NCBI GenBank assembly: GCA_945869695.1
Contig: CAMBPV010000004.1
Location: 1-64,000 of the forward strand
Length of the DNA: 64,000 nucleotides
Reading direction: 5' to 3'
Source: Prosthecobacter debontii
Lineage (GTDB): Bacteria > Verrucomicrobiota > Verrucomicrobiia > Verrucomicrobiales > Verrucomicrobiaceae
Made by a program: the position numbers and the translations under genes. Shown one piece after another: positions 25,383 to 34,477 of the stretch. The notes beneath the pieces are model-generated. The model had not been told where the DNA came from, made no database searches, and worked only from the letters and a program-made list of their open reading frames with translations. Position 1 is the first letter of the stretch; each line of letters starts with the position of its first letter.

Positions 25383-27044
25383 ATGTTCTCCTACCCCCTC
25401 CGCACGCTGCCGGGCTTGCTGCTCGTTCTGACACTCGCTTTTTCTGGCTGCTCGCATTACTCCAAGGTCATCCAGAAGGGAACCTCTTACCGATCTTCTT
25501 CTGCTGCTGGGCAATTGATCGCACTGGCACAAAAACAATCAGCCAAACTGCCGCTGACCCAGATCGGACACTACCTGGATGCAGCCGCTTCAGCAGGAAC
25601 CGCACTCAAAGGAAACCCATCCGACAACCGAGCACGTGCAGACTATAACTTTGCCGTCGCGCGTGTGTTTGAGGTCATCAATGATGCGGGTTTGCAGCCT
25701 TGGAAAACGCCATTGCAATGCCCGGGTGCCAGTCAGACGTGGAATCTGTCCTTTCAAGCCGAGGCTCTCAAGAAGCTAAAGCTCGACCCGTCGATCTTCC
25801 AAATCCGACCCGCAGATCGTTTTGAGTTCAAAGGCAGACTCGTGGTCGATCATTGTGTGAAGGAGGGCATCGGCGCGCCGGTCATTGTCAACACGCGTGA
25901 CTTTGATATCACGACGCTGGACCCCTTTGCCCAAGGCAAGCATGCCTATTATGGGGCGACGGGTGTCGTGGAGTTCAACGGCAGCCAATGCACGGCGGCT
26001 CTGATTGATCCGCTCACGATCGAGACCGTCAGCCTCGCAGGCCAGAGCTATCCCCTCTCGGCTAATTTCACGGCCCCCATCGCCTTAGCGCTCGCGGAAT
26101 TGAAACCGAGGAAAAAAGAGCTGGGCGGCTTATTCAAGCCGGACCAATTTGCCACAGGACCGCGCCTCGCGCGATTGCAGCCCTACGATCCGAAGAAGAT
26201 CCCAATCCTCTGCATCCACGGTCTGGGCGACTCTCAGGCTACCTGGGCGCCCATGATCGAGACGCTCCGCGCGGATCCCGTCATCCGGCAGAACTATCAG
26301 GTTTGGTTTTTCAGTTACCCTTCGGGTTATCCTTATCCCTACTCGGCCTCGATCCTCCGCAAGCAAATGGATGCCATCAAAGCTCGCTGTCCTGGACACA
26401 AAGAGATCGTGCTTCTCGGTCACAGCATGGGTGGCATGATCAGCCGCACCCTCATGACCGACAGTGGCATGGCGCTCTGGGATGCGACCTACCCCAAGCC
26501 TCCCGCCCAAATGAACTTCACCGAGGAGACACGGCAGGTCATGTCCAATGCGCTGATCTTCAAACACCGCACCGACATCTCGCGAGTTATTTTTCTCTCT
26601 CCCTCTCATCGCGGTGCCAACATGGCCACGAGTTTCTTTGGCCGCATGGGTGCCAAGTTAATCGGCGGTCCCAAAAACATGGTGGATGATATCACCGACG
26701 TCCTCTCTCAGGCCAATCCCAGTTCCACGGGTCAGCAGTTGAAGAAAATGCCCAACAGCATCGATTTCCTCAATCCTGAAAACCGTTTTGTGAAGAACCT
26801 TGATAAGTTGCCTCTCGCGCCCGGCATCCCTTTCCATACCATCCTGGGAGATCGCGGCAAAGGGGGAAATCTCAGTCACACCCAGCCCGTGAGCAGTGAC
26901 GGCATCGTGCCTTATTGGAGCAGTCACCTCGACGGCGCACAAAGTGAAGTGATCATCCCCAGCGGTCATTGGACCAACCAACACCCGCAAGGAATCGCCG
27001 AAGTGAAGCGCATCCTCCATCTCCATTTGAAATCCAAACCCTAG
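25383..27044 (+). CDS. alpha/beta-hydrolase lipoprotein (lipase-like)
   Basis: 553 residues from the ATG at 25383; a TTG at 25353 would add ten. The signal peptide ends in a lipobox (LVLTLAFSGCSH). About 270 residues of unassigned N-terminal region precede an alpha/beta-hydrolase domain: oxyanion strand IPILCIHGLGDSQATW, nucleophile elbow VLLGHSMGGMISR, VIFLSPSHRGANMAT, and a late His in IPSGHWTNQHPQGIAE. This resembles PGAP1-like or triacylglycerol lipase-type esterases. The anchor suggests action in the periplasm or at the outer membrane on lipid or wax-like esters, next to DUF2092 (LolA-like) and barrel genes. Confidence 0.85.
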   Translation: MFSYPLRTLPGLLLVLTLAFSGCSHYSKVIQKGTSYRSSSAAGQLIALAQKQSAKLPLTQIGHYLDAAASAGTALKGNPSDNRARADYNFAVARVFEVINDAGLQPWKTPLQCPGASQTWNLSFQAEALKKLKLDPSIFQIRPADRFEFKGRLVVDHCVKEGIGAPVIVNTRDFDITTLDPFAQGKHAYYGATGVVEFNGSQCTAALIDPLTIETVSLAGQSYPLSANFTAPIALALAELKPRKKELGGLFKPDQFATGPRLARLQPYDPKKIPILCIHGLGDSQATWAPMIETLRADPVIRQNYQVWFFSYPSGYPYPYSASILRKQMDAIKARCPGHKEIVLLGHSMGGMISRTLMTDSGMALWDATYPKPPAQMNFTEETRQVMSNALIFKHRTDISRVIFLSPSHRGANMATSFFGRMGAKLIGGPKNMVDDITDVLSQANPSSTGQQLKKMPNSIDFLNPENRFVKNLDKLPLAPGIPFHTILGDRGKGGNLSHTQPVSSDGIVPYWSSHLDGAQSEVIIPSGHWTNQHPQGIAEVKRILHLHLKSKP

Positions 27045-27063
27045 ACCCACAACCCACCCCCTG

Positions 27064-27813
27064 ATGAAAAAGAAACTTCCGTTCTCACTTGTTCTCGCCC
27101 TCGCAGGCGCGGCCCTTCTGTCCTCCTGCTCCACCACACCGACGGCAAAACTTGATGCCAAAACAGACGCGGCCCTCACGGCCATGTGTGACAAGCTGGC
27201 GGCGGCCAAGACTCTCCGCGTCAGTGCCACGAGGCGCAATTCCCCTGGATTTCACGCCGGAGTGGATGTGTCGGAATCGGCCGAAGGGTCCGTCGTTGTC
27301 CGCCGTCCAGATCATCTCGCTGCTCAACTCAAGACCAACAAGGGCGCGAGAAAGATCGGATTTGATGGGAAGCAACTCACCATTGTGGACCTCGCAGCGG
27401 GCACCCACAGCACGGCAACGGCAGCGGGTGACATCGACCGCGCAGTCAGCGGCATCCAGTCCATCTACGGTGTGACGCCGCCCGTGGCAGAGCTCCTGGT
27501 GAACCGCCCGAAAGCCCATCTTTTGACGGGTGTGAAAACAGGCAAGCATGTCGGAACCGAGAGCATCGGCGGTGTGGTTTGTGATCACCTCGCGTTCGAG
27601 CAGGATGGTCTCAGCTGGCAGCTGTGGGTCGCCACGGGTGATAAGTTGCCCCGACGCATTTCCTTCGCTTACCCCAATGGCGAAGGCGGCGCTCCTCTAA
27701 CTGCCACGGCAACCCTCAGCCAATGGAAACTCGATGCCCCGGTTTCGGATGCTGAGCTCAGCGTCAAAGCCCCCTCAGGCAGCCGTGCGCTGGAAATGAT
27801 CACCCTTCCCTAA
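27064..27813 (+). CDS. DUF2092 lipoprotein, copy 1
   Basis: 249 residues with a lipobox (LAGAALLSSCSTT). The mature part matches DUF2092: a short helix (AALTAMCDKLAAAKTLRVSA), beta strands (SVVVRRPDHLAAQLKTNKGA, KIGFDGKQLTIVDL), YGVTPPVAELL, and CDHLAFEQDGLSWQLWV followed by DKLPRRISFAYP. The family is expected to adopt the LolA/LppX-like half-barrel that binds lipid acyl chains; that is general knowledge and not shown here. A second copy at 34478 shares AAKTLR, PPVAELL, FEQDG and DKLPRR. It starts 20 bp after the lipase-like gene, supporting a shared role. Confidence 0.85.
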   Translation: MKKKLPFSLVLALAGAALLSSCSTTPTAKLDAKTDAALTAMCDKLAAAKTLRVSATRRNSPGFHAGVDVSESAEGSVVVRRPDHLAAQLKTNKGARKIGFDGKQLTIVDLAAGTHSTATAAGDIDRAVSGIQSIYGVTPPVAELLVNRPKAHLLTGVKTGKHVGTESIGGVVCDHLAFEQDGLSWQLWVATGDKLPRRISFAYPNGEGGAPLTATATLSQWKLDAPVSDAELSVKAPSGSRALEMITLP

Positions 27814-27844
27814 TCCCCTCAATCCTCCCTCCACCTCGAACACC

Positions 27845-28234
27845 ATGAAAAAAATTCTCGTTCTCAGCCTCACTGCGTTGATGACTCTCAGTGAAGCGCT
27901 CCCCACTCTGTCCATCGCCCTCGTCACCGTTGCGGCTCTCACTCCTTCTGAATCCCAGGCTTTGCCCGTGGATCGGATGGCTGGCCGTCAAGGCGCACGC
28001 AATTCCCGCCAGGCGGGACGCCAGACTTCACGGGCCCGCCGTCGCGGTTGCTACGGTCTTCCCGGTGGAGCATTACCTTTTGCCTACGGTGGCTACCGCT
28101 ACTACCGCGTGGGTCCACGTTTCTACTACCCTTACATGTACATGGGCCGCACCGTTTACATCGACATTAACGTCAACGGAGGTTACCCCGCCCCGCCGCC
28201 ACCCATCGGCTCCATCGACATCGACATTTATTAA
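27845..28234 (+). CDS. small Tyr-rich secreted protein, copy 1
   Basis: 129 residues. The signal peptide is long (KKILVLSLTALMTLSEALPT, extending to SQALPVD). An Arg/Gly/Ser-rich linker (RQGARNSRQAGRQTSRARRR) precedes a compact Tyr/Pro/Gly-rich domain (CYGLPGGALPFAYGGYRYYR, then YYPYMYMGRTVYIDINVNGG). The protein at 35273 has the same ending type (YGLPGG...YYYPY...GQTVY). Both directly follow a DUF2092 gene and precede an outer-membrane barrel gene. The fold resembles small surface domains with Tyr-rich beta hairpins. Function unknown. Confidence 0.75.
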   Translation: MKKILVLSLTALMTLSEALPTLSIALVTVAALTPSESQALPVDRMAGRQGARNSRQAGRQTSRARRRGCYGLPGGALPFAYGGYRYYRVGPRFYYPYMYMGRTVYIDINVNGGYPAPPPPIGSIDIDIY

Positions 28235-28252
28235 GTCCAACCCAACCCACCC

Positions 28253-29026
28253 ATGAAAACACATAGCCTCCTCGCACTGCTCGCTCTCACCCTTGGTGCC
28301 CACGCCGGCACTCCTGCACCTACGCCCATGGTAACACCCGCTGCGCCCACCAACGATGGTTGGTGGTTCCGCGCGGCTCCCTACGGATGGGTGACTGCCA
28401 TTGATGGCAATGTCGGCATCGGTCCGCTGTCCGCACCCGTTGACATCAGCATGAGTGACACAATCGACTCGCTCGACATGGCCTACATGGGTCTGCTCGA
28501 GGCCGGATTCGGCAAGTGGTCCTTTGGCGTGGATGTCATCTATGGCAAAACGTCCCAAGACATCGGCGGCGGGGGTCGGATCTTTGACAGCTTCCGCTAC
28601 GAGCAAAAGCAATGGCTCATCACTCCAGCCGTGGCCTACCGCGCGGTGCAGACAGATAGCTATCACATGGATGTGTTCGTGGGTGCTCGCATCACCATCC
28701 TTGAGGCCGATCTCACGGGTCGTTTTGTGAGTGGCGGAGAGATCTCTGTTGGTCGCGATACCGATTGGATCGACCCGATCATCGGCATCCGCGGCCAGGC
28801 TGAGCTAAGTGACAAAGTGTTCTTCCGCTACAATGCCGACATCGGCGGTTTCGGTGCCAATTCAGACCTCGTGTGGCAAGCCTTCGCGGGTTTCGGCCTC
28901 CATGTGAACGAAGCGACTTCCGTCGCCCTCGGCTATCGCGGACTCGGCATCGATTACACCAGCGGAAACTTCTCCCTCGACACCGTGACTCACGGTCCGG
29001 TCATTGGACTTGAAGTTAGGTTTTAA
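28253..29026 (+). CDS. outer-membrane beta-barrel protein
   Basis: 257 residues with a signal peptide (SLLALLALTLGAHAGTPA). The mature part shows alternating hydrophobic residues typical of barrel strands and ends in Phe (VIGLEVRF), the usual signal for outer-membrane insertion. Key segments are WWFRAAPYGWVTAIDGNVGI, DWIDPIIGIRGQAELSDKVF and DIGGFGANSDLVWQAFAGFG. The last two recur almost word for word in the protein at 40094 (WVDPFVGMRAHYNLTDRLY, DVGGFGVSSDLVWQAYGALG), so the two are paralogs. Function unknown; a channel or lipid-facing barrel is likely. Confidence 0.85.
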   Translation: MKTHSLLALLALTLGAHAGTPAPTPMVTPAAPTNDGWWFRAAPYGWVTAIDGNVGIGPLSAPVDISMSDTIDSLDMAYMGLLEAGFGKWSFGVDVIYGKTSQDIGGGGRIFDSFRYEQKQWLITPAVAYRAVQTDSYHMDVFVGARITILEADLTGRFVSGGEISVGRDTDWIDPIIGIRGQAELSDKVFFRYNADIGGFGANSDLVWQAFAGFGLHVNEATSVALGYRGLGIDYTSGNFSLDTVTHGPVIGLEVRF

Positions 29027-29044
29027 TCTGATTCCCAGACTCCC

Positions 29045-29836
29045 GTGAAAAAACTCCCTCTCCAAGCCTGCGCCCTGCTGCTCTCGATCTCCGCCCAGGC
29101 GCAGGAGGCAGCGGCTGAGCCAGACCTGGCTCAGCAGTTGGCCAATCCCGTGGCCAGCCTGATCTCCGTGCCCTTTCAAGCGAACTGGGATTTCGGCATC
29201 GGCGTGAATGATGCCACCCGCTTCACCCTGAACATCCAGCCGGTCATCCCGCTGAGTTTAAATGAGGAGTGGAACCTGATCGTGCGCACCATTTTGCCAG
29301 TGATCGATGCCGAGTCCCCAGCTCCCGGCATCGATGACGCGAGCGGTCTCGGAGACACGGTGCAGAGCTTCTTCTTTTCACCGAAAAAACCCGTGGGCGG
29401 CTGGATCTTAGCGGCGGGACCGGTGGCCCTTTGGCCCACCGCAACGGACAGTCAGCTCGGCGGCGAACAATGGGGCGCAGGTCCCACGGCGCTGGCCTTA
29501 CGCCAGAAAGGTCCGTGGACTTTCGGTTTGCTAACCAATCACCTCTGGTCCTATGCCGGAGATACCGCGCGAGCCGAGGTGAACGCCACCTTCATTCAGC
29601 CCTTCGTCTCCTACATCACGAGCACCAAGACAACCTTCACCGTCAACTCAGAAACCACCTACGACTGGACTGGCCAGCAATGGAGTGTGCCGGTGAATCT
29701 CGTCATCTCACAGCTGTTCAAAGTGGGGAGTCAACCGATGCAGGCCTTCGTGGGTGGCCGCTACTACCTCGAAGGACCGGACGGCGGCCCCGAGTGGGGT
29801 TTGCGCGCGGGTCTTGTTTTGCTTTTCCCCAAATAG
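29045..29836 (+). CDS. putative outer-membrane transporter barrel
   Basis: 263 residues; GTG start 18 bp after the upstream stop. Signal peptide (LQACALLLSISAQAQEAA). The pattern 'FQPV.P...N.EWN.I.RT..P.' is present as FTLNIQPVIPLSLNEEWN and LIVRTILPVIDAESPA. GLGDTVQSFFFSPKKP and WGAGPTALALRQKGPWTFG are further hallmarks of a family often annotated simply as 'transporter' and known for a small beta-barrel with a large aqueous face. It ends in LLFPK and not Phe. Same-strand neighbours overlap little, so it belongs to the operon of barrels, porin and sulfatase. Confidence 0.8.
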   Translation: MKKLPLQACALLLSISAQAQEAAAEPDLAQQLANPVASLISVPFQANWDFGIGVNDATRFTLNIQPVIPLSLNEEWNLIVRTILPVIDAESPAPGIDDASGLGDTVQSFFFSPKKPVGGWILAAGPVALWPTATDSQLGGEQWGAGPTALALRQKGPWTFGLLTNHLWSYAGDTARAEVNATFIQPFVSYITSTKTTFTVNSETTYDWTGQQWSVPVNLVISQLFKVGSQPMQAFVGGRYYLEGPDGGPEWGLRAGLVLLFPK

Positions 29837-29854
29837 AATCGCTGATTTCTCCCG

Positions 29855-31126
29855 ATGAAATCGATCCTCATCGCCAGCACCTGTCTTGCGGTTGGTGTTC
29901 TGTGGGCAGGCTCCTCTCCGCCTGCCCCTTCAACGATAGCTGACGAGCCCTCATTAGACTTGGGTTTGACGGGCGACTGGGGAGGAACGCGTGCCCGCTT
30001 GGTAGAAAGCGGTCTCAGCATCGATCTCAATGGCATCTACAGCTACCAAGGCGTGGCCAGGGGTGGCTTAAACATCGGTAACGATTCAGGCAGCGTTTTT
30101 TCTGCCAATCTGAATCTCGCACTCGATACCGAGAAGGCGGGGCTCTGGAATGGGGGCACGCTTAAAGTCCGCCTCGAGGGCCGAGGGGGTGACAGTGTCC
30201 TCCGGGGTGCTGGTGCCACTTCTCCTGTGAACAATCAGGCCCTTTTCCCCCTCGTTGAAGGCAGCGGCGGCAGTGAAGTCTGGGCGCTGACAGAACTCGC
30301 CTTCGTGCAATTCATCACGGAGAAAATCGGCATCGTCGGTGGCCTGATTAACACCACCTACGGCGATAACAACCCGATCACAGGCGATGCCATTTCCACC
30401 CAACACTTCATGAACATGGGCTTTCTCTACTCGCCCGTGGAGGCGCACGCGGTGCCTGCCGTGACACTCGGCGGCGGAGTGGTCATCATCCCCACCGAGG
30501 GCCTTCAAGGAAGCTTCACCGTGGTGGGATCTGAGGAAACAGCGGGCAAGGATCCCTTCTCCCTGTATGAAGGCACCACCTTTGGCACCGAGTGGGAATT
30601 TGAATACCAAATAGGAGACAAGCCCAGCGGCATGGTCTTTGGAGGCCTCTACAGCATCAATCAGCCTCGAGCGCCTTTTGGAACCAATCCCCGCATCATC
30701 CTCGAGGAACTCGCTGCGGGTGAGGAGATCGAGACGAAGAAAGACAGTTGGGCCCTTTTTTGGAATGGCTACCAGTACCTCACCGGAGACGAGGAACGCG
30801 GCATGGGCATCTTTGCCCGAGCCGGTCTGTCGGATGGAAATCCCAATCCCGTCCGCGCACACGCCGCCCTTGGACTCGGTGGCGTCGGACTCCTGCGAGG
30901 TCGTGACGAGGATCGCTGGGGCATCGGCGCTTACTATCAGAAACTCGCAGACGGCGCGCTCACTGCGGCCCTCGGATTGGACGATGAGATCGGTGGCGAG
31001 TTTTTCTACAACATCGCACTCACCCGCTGGATGAATCTGACACTGAATGCCCAAGTCATCGATTCTGCGATCCCGCGGGCGGGCACCGTTGTGGTGCTCG
31101 GCACTCGAGTGGGCATTCGATTTTAA
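29855..31126 (+). CDS. OprB-type carbohydrate porin
   Basis: 423 residues, signal peptide (LIASTCLAVGVLWAGSSPPA). OprB hallmarks are GLTGDWGGTRARLVESGLSI followed by DLNGIYSYQGVARGG, strands ending in aromatic residues, KDSWALFWNGYQYLTG, GMGIFARAGLSDGNPNPV, and the C-terminal GTRVGIRF with terminal Phe. The family forms 16-stranded pores selective for sugars in other bacteria. Here it lies between two other barrel genes and a large sulfatase, so the solute may be a (de)sulfated carbohydrate; that is inference. Confidence 0.9.
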   Translation: MKSILIASTCLAVGVLWAGSSPPAPSTIADEPSLDLGLTGDWGGTRARLVESGLSIDLNGIYSYQGVARGGLNIGNDSGSVFSANLNLALDTEKAGLWNGGTLKVRLEGRGGDSVLRGAGATSPVNNQALFPLVEGSGGSEVWALTELAFVQFITEKIGIVGGLINTTYGDNNPITGDAISTQHFMNMGFLYSPVEAHAVPAVTLGGGVVIIPTEGLQGSFTVVGSEETAGKDPFSLYEGTTFGTEWEFEYQIGDKPSGMVFGGLYSINQPRAPFGTNPRIILEELAAGEEIETKKDSWALFWNGYQYLTGDEERGMGIFARAGLSDGNPNPVRAHAALGLGGVGLLRGRDEDRWGIGAYYQKLADGALTAALGLDDEIGGEFFYNIALTRWMNLTLNAQVIDSAIPRAGTVVVLGTRVGIRF

Positions 31127-31249
31127 GACCTCTACTCATTCAGCGACGAGGCTCGGTCCGAGAAAATCGAGTGCTCAGAAAAAATTTGGCATTCCATCCT
31201 GTTTCATCAATGCTAGAACTACGTTCCACCTCCTCCCGATAAACATCCC

Positions 31250-33637
31250 ATGAAAACGAAAAATAGATTCGTCGGCGTCGCGCTAGGCGCAACACTTCTC
31301 GGCATCAGCATCCTCTCTCAGGCACAGCAGCCGGGTGCTAAGGGCGTCACATCCGTGGCACCCGAAACGAGCACGGTTCTTCCTTTCGAAGACTTCCGCC
31401 ATAAGGGCAACATCGGCCGAACCATCGCCGAGAGCGATCCTCCCCAGTTTCCGAAGCTGGTGCGTCCGCCGAAGGGCGCACCGAATATTGTGCTCATCCT
31501 GATCGACGACGCGGGTTACGGTCAGTTCGGCACTTTCGGCGGGCAGATCCCCACGCCCGCGCTCGACAGTGTGGCCAAGGAAGGCCTGCGCTTCACGCGT
31601 TATCACACCACGGCACTTTGCTCGCCCACGCGTGCAGCTTTGCTCACCGGCCGCAATCATCACTCAACCGGTAATGGGGTGATCACCGAAGCTGCGACGG
31701 GTTACGATGGCTACACGGGCATCATCGGCAAAAATGTGGGCACCATCGCCGAAGTGCTGCGTCAGCACGGTTACGCCACTTCTTGGTTCGGGAAAAATCA
31801 CAACACACCAGACTGGGAAACGAGTCAGGTGGGACCCTTCGACCGCTGGCCGAGCGGCTTGGGCTTTGACTATTTTTATGGGTTCATGGGCGGTGACGCC
31901 GATCAGTGGCAGCCGACGCTTTATGAGAACCACAATCTGGTTCCTCGCTCGAAGGACCCGAACTACATCCTGACAAAAGACCTCGTGGACAAGTCCATCG
32001 CGTGGTTGCGCGGCACCCGCTCCATTGACGCAGAAAAGCCTTACTTCCTCTACATGGCCACGGGTGCCACTCACGCTCCGCATCATGTGCGGCCTGAATT
32101 CATCGCGAAATACAAGGGCAAGTTCGACATGGGGTGGGATGCGTATCGCGAGCAGACCTTTGAGCGGCAGAAGAAGCTCGGCGTCGTGCCCCCGGACACA
32201 AAGCTCACCCCGCGTCCGAAAGAACTTCCCGCATGGGACTCTCTGTCGGCGGATCAGAAGAAGCTCTTCGCCCGCATGATGGAAGTCTTCGCTGCTTTCA
32301 CGGATGAGACGGACTATGAAATGGGTCGCATGCTCGATGTCGTCCGCTCGCTCCCAGACGCAGACAATACCCTGATCCTCTATCAAGTGGGTGACAACGG
32401 CGCCTCCGCCGAGGGCGGTCTGGTGGGTCTTTTGAATGAGAACTCTTTCTTCAACGGCGTGCCAGAGAAGCTGGAAGACAACCTCAAGGCCATGGAAGAG
32501 CTCGGTGGACCGAAGCACTTCAATCACTTCCCCGCAGGCTGGGCCCATGCGATGAATACCCCCTTCCAATGGACCAAGCAGATCGCCTCCCACCTCGGCG
32601 GTGTGCGCAATCCGCTCGCCATCTCCTGGCCCGCCCGGATCAAGGACAAGGGCGGCGTGCGCTCGCAGTTCCATCACGTCATCGACATCGCGCCCACCAT
32701 CTACGAAGCCTGCGGAATCACCTTCCCGACGATGCTCAATGGTGTGGCCCAAAAGCCGATCGAAGGTGTGTCGATGGTCTACAGCTTTGAAGACGCAAAA
32801 GCACCGGGACGTCGCCGCAGCCAATACTTTGAAATGATGGTCAATCGCGCCATCTACAGTGACGGATGGTGGGCCGCCTCGCGGACCGGTGTCCCGTGGG
32901 AAAGCAGCCCCAAGCCTGCGGATCCAGACACCGCCACATGGGAGCTTTATAACCTCGATGAGGACTTCAGCCAAGCGAACGATCTGGCGGCGGTCAACCC
33001 CCTCAAACTCCGCCAGCTACAGGATGAATGGTGGGCAGCTGCAGCCAAATACAACGTCCTTCCCTTGGACGGCCGCAAGACGGAACGCTTGAGTTCTGAG
33101 CTTCAAGGACGCCCATCACTGGCTGGCAACCGCACCTCGTTCACCTACTATCCCGGCACACTCGGCCTCGCCGCAGGCAGCGCGCCTAAGATCCTGAATA
33201 AGTCATTCTCCATCTCCGCAGAGATCGAAATGACAGCGGACTCAAGCAATGGAGCCATCCTCTCATTTGGCGGCTCCGACGGCGGCTACGGTCTCTACAT
33301 CAAGGATGGCAAAGCGGTCTTCGTCGGTAACTTCCTCAGTCGTTCGGTCGCCCGTGCAACTTCCTCCGCGAAGATTCCGGCGGGGCCCGCGAAACTGCGT
33401 GGCGAGTTCACCTACGACGGCGGTGGCCTTGGAAAAGGTGGAAAGCTAGTCATCTTCGTGAATGACAAAAAGGCCGGCGAAAGCCGACTGGAACAGACGC
33501 AAGCTTTCACATTGGGCTTGGGCGGCACCCTGGATGTGGGCGAGGACAGCGGCACTGCCGTGGACGAGGCCTACGAGCCACCCTTCAAATTCGGCGGCAC
33601 CATCAAGCAAGTGACCATCGATCTGAAGCCAAACTGA
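31250..33637 (+). CDS. large secreted arylsulfatase, copy 1
   Basis: 795 residues with a signal peptide (GVALGATLLGISILSQAQQP). The sulfatase core is clear: APNIVLILIDDAGYGQFGTF (metal Asp pair), formylglycine site ALCSPTRAALLTGRNHHSTG (Cys near 124, CxPxR), TSWFGKNHNTPDW, YQVGDNGASAEG. A C-terminal domain from about 640 has a lectin-like (concanavalin/LamG type) pattern (FSISAEIEMTADSSNGAILS, GLYIKDGKAVFVGNFL). The protein at 36777 has the same layout and many identical blocks, so the two are paralogs from duplication. The lectin-like tail may hold the enzyme on a polymer or glycan. Periplasmic or surface location. Confidence 0.93.
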   Translation: MKTKNRFVGVALGATLLGISILSQAQQPGAKGVTSVAPETSTVLPFEDFRHKGNIGRTIAESDPPQFPKLVRPPKGAPNIVLILIDDAGYGQFGTFGGQIPTPALDSVAKEGLRFTRYHTTALCSPTRAALLTGRNHHSTGNGVITEAATGYDGYTGIIGKNVGTIAEVLRQHGYATSWFGKNHNTPDWETSQVGPFDRWPSGLGFDYFYGFMGGDADQWQPTLYENHNLVPRSKDPNYILTKDLVDKSIAWLRGTRSIDAEKPYFLYMATGATHAPHHVRPEFIAKYKGKFDMGWDAYREQTFERQKKLGVVPPDTKLTPRPKELPAWDSLSADQKKLFARMMEVFAAFTDETDYEMGRMLDVVRSLPDADNTLILYQVGDNGASAEGGLVGLLNENSFFNGVPEKLEDNLKAMEELGGPKHFNHFPAGWAHAMNTPFQWTKQIASHLGGVRNPLAISWPARIKDKGGVRSQFHHVIDIAPTIYEACGITFPTMLNGVAQKPIEGVSMVYSFEDAKAPGRRRSQYFEMMVNRAIYSDGWWAASRTGVPWESSPKPADPDTATWELYNLDEDFSQANDLAAVNPLKLRQLQDEWWAAAAKYNVLPLDGRKTERLSSELQGRPSLAGNRTSFTYYPGTLGLAAGSAPKILNKSFSISAEIEMTADSSNGAILSFGGSDGGYGLYIKDGKAVFVGNFLSRSVARATSSAKIPAGPAKLRGEFTYDGGGLGKGGKLVIFVNDKKAGESRLEQTQAFTLGLGGTLDVGEDSGTAVDEAYEPPFKFGGTIKQVTIDLKPN

Positions 33638-33662
33638 AGAACGTCAACCAACTGACTCATCG

Positions 33663-33697
33663 GGTCGCATCTGTTTCTATCAGGTGCGGCCTTTTTT
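33663..33697 (+). terminator. rho-independent terminator
   Basis: An 11-bp stem (GGTCGCATCTG with CAGGTGCGGCC, including G-T pairs), loop TTTCTAT, then six T, 25 bp after the sulfatase stop. It ends the first half of the locus. Confidence 0.85.
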
Positions 33698-33702
33698 GTA
33701 GC

Positions 33703-34449
33703 ATGAATTCCTCCGTCACAACTGCCATTATTCTGGCCTGCCTCATCGCAGCCACCTGGTTCGGGAAGCGCATCCAACGTCACCTGCCAGAGCCACACTT
33801 CAGTGCCGACACCAAAGATACGGTGAAGCTGGCCATGGGACTGGTCGCGACGATGGCCGCTCTCCTGCTCAGCTTGCTCGTGAGTTCGGCAAAGGACTCC
33901 TATGACACGGTTCGAAATGAAATCATTCAACTGGCATCCAAGGTGATCTTTCTTGACCGGGTTCTCCATCTCTACGGCGAAGAGACAGAGCCTCTGCGGA
34001 AAGGGTTCCGAACCGAGTTGGGAAATTCCTTTCCTGCGATTTGGTCACACGCTCACGGGGAAGTCAAACCAGAGATCCAGAACGGAGATGGTTTGTATCT
34101 TGGCATTCAAAAACTCACGCCAACCAATGACCTCCAGCGTGCGATGAAGGATCAGGCCTTGGACATTGCCCTTGAGCTTGGGCAATTGCGGACCCTGCTG
34201 CACTCCCAGGCCATGTCTTCCATTTCCATTCCCCTTTTGACGGTGTTGGTGTGCTGGCTCGTGATTATCTTTTTGAGCTTCAGCATCTTTGCCCCGCCAA
34301 ACAGGACTGCCAGCATCGCTTTGGTGGTATCCTCAATCTCCGTCGCAGGGGCTATGTTTCTGATACTCGAAATGGACCGCCCCTTCACCGGTCTGGTCCA
34401 CATCTCCCCTGAGCCCATCGTCAATGCACTGAATCAAATCGGAAAATAG
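33703..34449 (+). CDS. DUF4239 membrane protein, copy 2
   Basis: 248 residues, second DUF4239 gene. It has an N-terminal helix (VTTAIILACLIAATWFGKRI), a second (GLVATMAALLLSLLVSSAKD), a central helical segment (VRNEIIQLASKVIFLDRVLH) and two C-terminal helices (LLTVLVCWLVIIFLSFSIF, ALVVSSISVAGAMFLILEMD), then RPFTGLVHISPEP, the family-like ending. It shares layout, not sequence detail, with the protein at 21611. As there, it follows a sulfatase and a strong terminator and leads into another gene set. Function unknown. Confidence 0.85.
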   Translation: MNSSVTTAIILACLIAATWFGKRIQRHLPEPHFSADTKDTVKLAMGLVATMAALLLSLLVSSAKDSYDTVRNEIIQLASKVIFLDRVLHLYGEETEPLRKGFRTELGNSFPAIWSHAHGEVKPEIQNGDGLYLGIQKLTPTNDLQRAMKDQALDIALELGQLRTLLHSQAMSSISIPLLTVLVCWLVIIFLSFSIFAPPNRTASIALVVSSISVAGAMFLILEMDRPFTGLVHISPEPIVNALNQIGK

Positions 34450-34477
34450 AACACCCGCAAATCCCAATACCCAAACC

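Noticed and set aside
28600-28620. Possible fifth copy of the C-rich repeat (AAAAGCAATGG)
   Set aside because: Only nine bases match and they lie in coding sequence of the barrel gene.
31664-32974. 436-codon minus-strand ORF
   Set aside because: Antisense shadow of the large sulfatase, same composition bias.
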